The position numbers and the translations under genes are program-made. 64,000 nt of DNA from Lachnospiraceae bacterium. GTDB lineage: Bacteria; Bacillota; Clostridia; Lachnospirales; Lachnospiraceae. The stretch's first letter is position 1, and every line of letters begins with the position of its first letter. Location: positions 1 to 64,000 of the forward strand of contig SVFT01000001.1 in the NCBI GenBank assembly GCA_015056735.1, written 5' to 3'. Of this stretch, positions 57,995-64,000 are shown piece by piece. Under the pieces are notes generated by a model, which saw nothing but the letters and a program-made list of their open reading frames with translations, was not told the DNA's origin and did no database searches.

Positions 57995-58678
57995 ATGAAT
58001 GGACCTAAGATACTAAGCTGCTTTGTTGATGAGACCGGAGATTTTGGGGCATATGATTCACGGTGCCCATACTATATGGTATCTGTGGTTCTACATAATC
58101 AAAGTGATCCGATTGAAAAGCAAATATCCGGCATGGAACAATACCTTTCAGATCTAGGGTACCCACATCATGCATTGCATGCCGGGCCCTTAGTGAGGCG
58201 AGAGGCTGATTACAATGACATGTTGGTGGAAAAACGAAGGAAGCTTTTTAATCTTCTCTTCAATTTTGCCAGGAAAGTTCCTATACATTATTTTTGTGTT
58301 AAGGTCAAAAAGTCGGAATGTAAGGATTCAGATGAGTTGGATGCCAGACTAACAAAGGCGATCAAGAGCGAAATTCAAAAGAATGATTCGTTCTGGTCTT
58401 CTTTTGACAAGATAATCTTGTATTATGATAACGGACAAAAGGCATTAAAACGAGTGCTGAATATCACGTTCAACAGTCTCTTCTCTGACGTAGAGGTTCG
58501 AAAGGTAACTCCTTCGGACTATAGGTTATTTCAAGTTGCAGATCTTTTTTGCACGTTGGAATTGATCAACTCAAAGATTGAATTAGGTATGTTTTCTAAT
58601 TCAGAGCATGAATTCTTCCACGGCCAGCATGGATTTAAAAAAGACTATTGGCGAAAAGTGGAAAAAATGAAATTATAG
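57995..58678 (+). CDS. DUF3800-like protein
   Basis: LSCFVDETGDFG..., C-terminal QVADLFCTLELI. Confidence 0.8.
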   Translation: MNGPKILSCFVDETGDFGAYDSRCPYYMVSVVLHNQSDPIEKQISGMEQYLSDLGYPHHALHAGPLVRREADYNDMLVEKRRKLFNLLFNFARKVPIHYFCVKVKKSECKDSDELDARLTKAIKSEIQKNDSFWSSFDKIILYYDNGQKALKRVLNITFNSLFSDVEVRKVTPSDYRLFQVADLFCTLELINSKIELGMFSNSEHEFFHGQHGFKKDYWRKVEKMKL

Positions 58679-58703
58679 CTGGTGAAATTGTTAGCAGAGA
58701 TTT

Positions 58704-58738
58704 CCGGCTGTCATTTGATGGCCGGATTTTCTTTTTTT
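58704..58738 (+). terminator. Conserved terminator hairpin (copy 5)
   Basis: CCGGCTGTCATTTGATGGCCGGATTTTCTTTTTTT. Confidence 0.8.
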
Positions 58739-58789
58739 CCTGTTAGCCATCGCTAACTAAAAAACTACGTTTGTACTACGATTGACGGC

Positions 58790-58850
58790 CGCGCTTTGCC
58801 ACACTTTGCCAGGCTTTGCCATTTGTGCCTGATTTCTGTATAATAAGAGG
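58790..58850 (+). promoter_or_regulatory. Three CTTTGCCA repeats at 10-bp period; last overlaps the -35 of a TTGCCA-17-TATAAT promoter
   Basis: Direct reading. Confidence 0.65.
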
Positions 58851-58920
58851 GTGTCCGGCGTAAGTGGCAAAAAGGCGCATAATCGGGCATATTCCGGCAT
58901 TTTGGGAAGGGAAAAATTTG

Positions 58921-59406
58921 ATGATAAGAGTGCTTTTTGTATGTTTAGGCAACATTTGCAGGTCGCCGATGTGTGAGGTGATCCTGAAGGATATGGTCGA
59001 AAAGAGGGGGCTGAAGGATCAGTTCGAGATCCGTTCGGCCGGAACGAGTGATGAGGAAGTGTGGAACGGCATCGGCAATCCCGTGTATCCGCCGGCGGCG
59101 GAAGAGCTTCGAAGCCATGGGCTTGGAAAGACGCCGTACACAGACTTTAGAGAAAAGCGTGCGATCCAGATCACGGCAAAAGATTACGACCGTTATGATT
59201 ACATTTTGTGCGCTGATAAGGCCAATATCCGGGGCGTTACGCGTATCACGGGGCCTGACACGGAAGAAAAGATCAGTCTGCTGCTCGATCATACGGATCG
59301 ACCAGGACGGTCAATTGCAGATCCCTGGTATACAAGGGAGTTCGGTACCGCGTACAGAGACTGTCTGGAGGGTTGCGAGGCATTTCTGAGAGAACTCGGA
59401 TATTAG
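58921..59406 (+). CDS. Low-molecular-weight protein tyrosine phosphatase
   Basis: VLFVCLGNICRSPMCE. Confidence 0.95.
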   Translation: MIRVLFVCLGNICRSPMCEVILKDMVEKRGLKDQFEIRSAGTSDEEVWNGIGNPVYPPAAEELRSHGLGKTPYTDFREKRAIQITAKDYDRYDYILCADKANIRGVTRITGPDTEEKISLLLDHTDRPGRSIADPWYTREFGTAYRDCLEGCEAFLRELGY

Positions 59407-59421
59407 AAGCGTGTCCTCGAT

Positions 59422-60672
59422 ATGACGGTAAGCGATAATGATGATCGGAGCAAATCTTTCGATATGACGGATGAAGAGTTGGAACGCCGTCGCCGCATCG
59501 AACGGCGGCGCAGGCGTGAGGAACAGAAAAAAAGAAGAAGGCGTCAGGTCATGATCTACCGCTGTATCTTCGCAGCGGTTTGCGTGGCAGTGGCGATCGG
59601 CCTGTTTTTTACGGTGCGTGCGGGTGTACGCGCGGTGGGGAGCCTTTTTACAAAAGATGACAGTAGTGTCATGGCGGATGAAAATGCCGGGAATACAAGC
59701 GATTCCGTTTCGGACGATGATCCGAATACAGACAGTAATGTCACGGAGCAGGACGCCGTGAACGGTTCTGATGATCCGGCGGATGAGACAGCTGAGACTG
59801 CGGAGACGGAAGATGAGGCGGCGGACACTTTTATCCCTTCGTATGCAAAAAACGACTCTACCAAGGCGATGACCTCCGCTGAAGTCACGGCAGAATACGG
59901 GATCGTTGTGAATGCGGATGAGCAGACGGTGGTCGCGCATAAGGGTGGCTACGATCGTATCAATCCTGCGTCGATGACAAAGCTTTTGACCCTTCTTGTG
60001 GCAGCAGAGCTTGTGCCTGAAGAAAAGCGCAGCGAGATCGTGTCTGTCCCGACGGAGGCAACCGATTATGCGTTTACGCACGACTGCAGCAATGTCGGTT
60101 TTGCCAAGGAAGAGCGCGTGACGGTGAACGATCTTTTCTACGGGACGATCCTGCCGTCCGGCGGCGATGCAGCCATCGCACTTGCGATCTATACATGTGG
60201 CAGTCATGAAGCATTTGTCGGGAAGATGAACGATAAGCTGCAGGAACTTGGGATCGCTGATACGGCACATTTTACCAATTGTGTCGGGATCTACGATGCA
60301 AACCACTACTGTACGGTTTATGACATGGCTGTCATTATGGGCGCCTGCATACAGGATCCGTACTGCCGCGAGATCTTAAAAGCTCGCACCTACACAACGA
60401 CGAAGACGACGGAGCACCCGGAAGGCCTGCTGATCTCAAACTGGTTCATGCGCCGTATTGAGGATAAAGACTGCGGTGGTGAGGTGCTTGGCGCCAAGAC
60501 CGGCTACGTGGATGAGTCCGGAAGCTGCGCGGCGAGCTACTACATGGGCGCTGACGGAAAGGAATACATTTGTGTTACGGCCAAATCTCACAGCAGTTGG
60601 CGTTGCATTTATGACCATGTGGCGGTATATAATATATATATCGCAGGAAATACGGCGTATGTGAAGCATTAA
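59422..60672 (+). CDS. D-alanyl-D-alanine carboxypeptidase (serine type)
   Basis: PASMTKLLTLLVAAE SxxK motif; KTGYVDESGSC KTG motif. Confidence 0.92.
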   Translation: MTVSDNDDRSKSFDMTDEELERRRRIERRRRREEQKKRRRRQVMIYRCIFAAVCVAVAIGLFFTVRAGVRAVGSLFTKDDSSVMADENAGNTSDSVSDDDPNTDSNVTEQDAVNGSDDPADETAETAETEDEAADTFIPSYAKNDSTKAMTSAEVTAEYGIVVNADEQTVVAHKGGYDRINPASMTKLLTLLVAAELVPEEKRSEIVSVPTEATDYAFTHDCSNVGFAKEERVTVNDLFYGTILPSGGDAAIALAIYTCGSHEAFVGKMNDKLQELGIADTAHFTNCVGIYDANHYCTVYDMAVIMGACIQDPYCREILKARTYTTTKTTEHPEGLLISNWFMRRIEDKDCGGEVLGAKTGYVDESGSCAASYYMGADGKEYICVTAKSHSSWRCIYDHVAVYNIYIAGNTAYVKH

Positions 60673-60745
60673 GCTGTATGAAATGCGAACCGGTTTTAAT
60701 GGAAGTTAAAAGTAAACTTAATAATTGAATGAATAGGAGTGGGAC

Positions 60746-61933
60746 ATGGATTACAATCAGATGAGTCTTGAACTTTGCGCACGGGAAAAGGGTAAGCTTT
60801 CCGTTGTGTCCAAAGCGCCTGTAACCTGTAGAGAAGAACTGTCGACGGCTTATACGCCGGGTGTTGCGGAGCCTTGCCGCAAGATCCATGCCGACGTGCA
60901 CGATGCGTATACCTATACGATCAAGAGCCATACGGTAGCAGTTGTTTCGGACGGCACAGCGGTCCTGGGCCTCGGTGATATCGGGCCGGAAGCGGCGATG
61001 CCCGTTATGGAAGGCAAGGCGGTCCTGTTCAAGGAGTTCGGCGGTGTGGACGCATTTCCGATCTGCCTGGATACCAAGGATCCCGAAGAGATTATCAAAA
61101 CGGTCAAGTATCTGGCGCCGACATTTGGCGGCATCAACTTAGAGGACATCTCGGCACCGCGCTGCTTTGAGATCGAGACAAGACTTAAGGAAGAGCTTGA
61201 CATTCCGGTATTCCATGACGATCAGCACGGTACGGCGATCGTTGTAGCCGCAGGTATGCTCAATGCGCTTAAGGTTGTCGGCAAGAAATGGGAAGAAACA
61301 AAGATCGTGATCAGCGGTGCAGGAAGCGCAGGTATCTCGATCTGTAAACTGCTGCTGCAGCTGGGACCGAAGGACGTGATCCTCTGCGATAAGATGGGGG
61401 CGCTCTGCGAAGGCGAGGACTGGATGAACCCTGCACAGGCAGCCATGGCCAAGGTCACGAACCACGAGCACTTAAAGGGCACACTTGCTGACGCAATGAA
61501 GGGAGCTGACGCATTTGTCGGCGTATCCGCACCGGGCATCGTATCACCTGAGATGGTAGCGTCCATGAATCATGATGCGATCGTGTTCGCGATGGCGAAT
61601 CCGACGCCGGAGATCCTTCCGCCGGAGGCGAAAAAGGGCGGCGCACGCATCATCGCAACAGGCAGAAGCGACTACCCGAACCAGATCAATAATGTGCTGG
61701 TATTCCCGGGGCTTTTCCGCGGGGCACTGATGGTGGAATCCACCAAGATCGTTGACGAGATGAAACTCGGCGCGGCAAGGGCACTTGCAGATCTTTGCGG
61801 GGATCAGATCAGCGAAGAGTATATCATTCCGGATCCTTTTGACAAGCGCGTGGCACTTGCGGTCGCAGAAGAGGTGGCAAAGGTCGCGGAGGAACTTGGA
61901 CTTGCAAGAAATCCGGGTAACAGGACATTTTAA
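60746..61933 (+). CDS. Malic enzyme (NAD(P)-dependent)
   Basis: YTPGVAEPCRKI, DDQHGTAIVVAAGMLNALK. Confidence 0.96.
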   Translation: MDYNQMSLELCAREKGKLSVVSKAPVTCREELSTAYTPGVAEPCRKIHADVHDAYTYTIKSHTVAVVSDGTAVLGLGDIGPEAAMPVMEGKAVLFKEFGGVDAFPICLDTKDPEEIIKTVKYLAPTFGGINLEDISAPRCFEIETRLKEELDIPVFHDDQHGTAIVVAAGMLNALKVVGKKWEETKIVISGAGSAGISICKLLLQLGPKDVILCDKMGALCEGEDWMNPAQAAMAKVTNHEHLKGTLADAMKGADAFVGVSAPGIVSPEMVASMNHDAIVFAMANPTPEILPPEAKKGGARIIATGRSDYPNQINNVLVFPGLFRGALMVESTKIVDEMKLGAARALADLCGDQISEEYIIPDPFDKRVALAVAEEVAKVAEELGLARNPGNRTF

Positions 61934-61976
61934 GGGGTAACAGTTTTTCACAAGGTATTACATAGGAGGGGGAGTT

Positions 61977-62309
61977 ATGCATATCGATTTTGATCACATT
62001 GAGGAAGTACGCAATCCGGAGTTTAAAGGCGGCACAGGCGCGGCACTGCTTCGTTCTTACGTGGACGATTCCATCCGCATCATGCGCGGCATTTTGGAGC
62101 CCGGCTCCAGCATCGGGCTGCACACGCACGAGGGGACGAGCGAGACGGTTTACATTTTAGAGGGAAGCGGCAAAGTGCTTTACGACGGTACGGAGATCCC
62201 GCTTCATACGGGTTCCTGCCATTATTGCCCGGAGGGACACAGTCACAGTCTGATCAACAACACGGATCAGCCGCTTAAGTTCCTCGGAATCGTGCCGAAC
62301 CTCGGCTAG
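61977..62309 (+). CDS. Cupin domain protein
   Basis: GLHTHEGTSETVYILEGSGKV. Confidence 0.92.
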   Translation: MHIDFDHIEEVRNPEFKGGTGAALLRSYVDDSIRIMRGILEPGSSIGLHTHEGTSETVYILEGSGKVLYDGTEIPLHTGSCHYCPEGHSHSLINNTDQPLKFLGIVPNLG

Positions 62310-62347
62310 CACATTTTTTGCAGATGTGCAGAAATCAGGAGGACAGA

Positions 62348-62575
62348 ATGGATTTTTCCATGATCATGAAAGTGCGGAATGCCTGGGAGACATTCCGCGC
62401 AAACCATCCCAAGTTTCCGATGTTTCTTGACGCGGTGAAGCGTCACGGCATCAAGGAAGGAACGATCATCGCAGTGACGATCACGACGCCGGAAGGCGAG
62501 AATATCAGCACCAATCTGAAAGTGACGTCATCCGATCTGGAGCTGTTCGAGACGCTGAAACAGATCAGACCGTGA
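62348..62575 (+). CDS. Hypothetical protein
   Basis: ORF with aggagg RBS; start MDFSMIMKV. Confidence 0.7.
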   Translation: MDFSMIMKVRNAWETFRANHPKFPMFLDAVKRHGIKEGTIIAVTITTPEGENISTNLKVTSSDLELFETLKQIRP

Positions 62576-62712
62576 TCATGATGGGAAATGTAAACTTTTT
62601 TTAAACCATCTTTGAAAACTTCATGAAAAAATTTGCTGAAACGCCTTGACAACGAACTTGATTGGATGGTATATTAGCAAAGCGGGTTGCAGAAATGCAA
62701 CGCACAAAAAGC

Positions 62713-62789
62713 GTGGGATCTTAGCTCAGCTGGGAGAGCATCTGCCTTACAAGCAGAGGGTCATAGGTTCGAGCCCTATAGGTCCCACT
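62713..62789 (+). tRNA. tRNA-Val (TAC)
   Basis: Cloverleaf: GTGGGAT acceptor, TAGCTCAGCTGGGAGA D-arm, CTTACAAG anticodon loop, GGTTCGAGCC T-arm. Confidence 0.92.
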
Positions 62790-62814
62790 TATTTTGTGAA
62801 ACTTCATAAATTAT

Positions 62815-62888
62815 GGCGAGATAGCTCAGTTGGCTAGAGCATGCGGTTCATACCCGCAGTGTCGAGGGTTCAAATCCCCCTCTCGCTA
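62815..62888 (+). tRNA. tRNA-Met-like (CAT)
   Basis: GGCGAGATAGCTCAGTTGGCTAGAGC...GGTTCATACC...GGGTTCAAATCCC...TCTCGCTA. Confidence 0.9.
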
Positions 62889-63011
62889 CTCAGATAAGGG
62901 TTCGGGGACGATCGTTAAGACGTTCTCGGATTTTTATTTTATCCAAAATGATGGTTTGACGCGCATTTTTTAGGTACAATGTCTTTAGATAGATTGCTTG
63001 GAGAGAAGATT

Positions 63012-63863
63012 ATGAAGAATGGGCTTGTAATGGAAGGCGGCGGCATGCGCGGCGTGTTTACGGCCGGCGTGATCGACGTTTTTATGGAAAACGGGATCGA
63101 TTTTGACGGAGCGATCGGTGTGTCGGCAGGAGCCTGCTTTGGATTTAACATCAAATCGCGCCAGATCGGGCGTGCACTGCGCTATAATCTGAACTATTGC
63201 AGGGATAAGCGCTATTGCAGTTGGTATTCGTTTCTGACGAGCGGCAATATCTTCAATGTGGATTTCTGCTATCGGGAGATCCCGTTTGAACTGGATCCGG
63301 TGGATTTTGATACATACAGAAATAACCCGATGGCGTTCTATGCGGTCTGCACGGACCTGGAAACGGGCGGTCCCTACTACGCGCGGATCGATCACTGTGA
63401 TGCGAGGGATTTTGATCTGATCCGCGCTTCCGCATCACTTCCGATGGTGTCGCATATCGTGGAGGTGGACGGACACCTTTTGCAGGATGGCGGCACGGCG
63501 GATTCGATCCCGCTCAGGTTCTTTGAAAGCGAAGGCTACGAGCGCAATATCGTGATCACCACGAGACCCCGTGACTATATCAAGAAGAAGAGCAGCGTTT
63601 CTACGTTTATGGCGTGGCTCTATCGGAAATATCCGAATTACGCGAGGGCGATCAAAGAGCGCCATGTCATGTACAACGAGGAGACCGCATATGTGTACCG
63701 GCGCGAAAAAGAAGGCGCTGCGCTTGTGATCGCACCGGACGCGCCTGTTCCGGCCGACCGGATCGAGCATGATCCCGAAAAGCTCAAAGCGACTTACGAG
63801 ATCGGCCGCCGGGCTGCGCTGTCTCGTCTGGATGAGATCAGAGCGTTCCTTGGAGGAGATTGA
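63012..63863 (+). CDS. Patatin-like phospholipase
   Basis: GLVMEGGGMRGVFTAGVIDV, GVSAGA, DGG. Confidence 0.93.
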   Translation: MKNGLVMEGGGMRGVFTAGVIDVFMENGIDFDGAIGVSAGACFGFNIKSRQIGRALRYNLNYCRDKRYCSWYSFLTSGNIFNVDFCYREIPFELDPVDFDTYRNNPMAFYAVCTDLETGGPYYARIDHCDARDFDLIRASASLPMVSHIVEVDGHLLQDGGTADSIPLRFFESEGYERNIVITTRPRDYIKKKSSVSTFMAWLYRKYPNYARAIKERHVMYNEETAYVYRREKEGAALVIAPDAPVPADRIEHDPEKLKATYEIGRRAALSRLDEIRAFLGGD

Positions 63864-64000
63864 TGCGTACCTATATTTGCATTGATTTAAAGTCGTTCTA
63901 TGCCTCCGTTGAGTGTGCGGAGCGAGGGCTTGATGCCATGACGACGAATCTCGTTGTTGCGGATACCTCCCGTACCGAAAAGACGATCTGTCTTGCAATA
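63863..64000 (+). CDS. Y-family DNA polymerase (DinP/UmuC-like), truncated by window end
   Basis: MRTYICIDLKSFYASVECAERGLD. Confidence 0.9.
   Translation, partial: MRTYICIDLKSFYASVECAERGLDAMTTNLVVADTSRTEKTICLAI

Noticed and set aside
62646-62837. 63-aa ORF (LAQLGEHLPYKQRVIGSSPIGPT)
   Set aside because: It is a translation of the tRNA-Val gene.

Overview
A 64-kb Firmicutes (Lachnospiraceae-like) chromosomal segment. The housekeeping part (about 2.2-40.6 kb and 58.9-64 kb) carries an ECF S component, mutY, glyA, a sugar ABC/ROK locus, an Asp-family amino-acid cluster (ACT protein-hom-apgM-lysC-metF-ilvE), rarA, an SNF transporter, a hybrid kinase/response regulator pair, two MCPs, metY-metA, malic enzyme, two tRNAs, a patatin and a truncated Y-family polymerase. 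The accessory part (about 40.6-58.7 kb) is rich in toxin-antitoxin modules, repeated terminators, REP-like elements and small genes. Two systems stand out. (1) A msrA-metQNI-fRMsr methionine/methionine-sulfoxide locus is preceded by a 32-codon ORF with 9 Met codons (MSSNRIERKEMAVMMMSMMCMCMHIHGSFVVP). A GNRA-loop terminator follows it, and an 8-nt segment next to the leader stop codon is perfectly complementary to the terminator's 5' arm. This has the geometry of ribosome-mediated attenuation by Met codons. (2) An array of about 15 tiny genes (51.0-56.3 kb) encodes at least four unrelated leader types ending in a shared LTDEELDQVAGG-like double-glycine module followed by hypervariable 8-19-aa cores. 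Repeated promoters, segmental duplications, frameshifted members and a (GAAA)7 microsatellite ORF accompany it, and no maturation enzyme or peptidase transporter is in the window. Other observations include covarying hairpin repeats at the left edge, a four-unit 30-nt array upstream of an unknown gene, a candidate sRNA near 57.9 kb, and an alpha/beta-hydrolase-glutathione peroxidase fusion. All calls come from reading the sequence and ORF track; no database searches were run.
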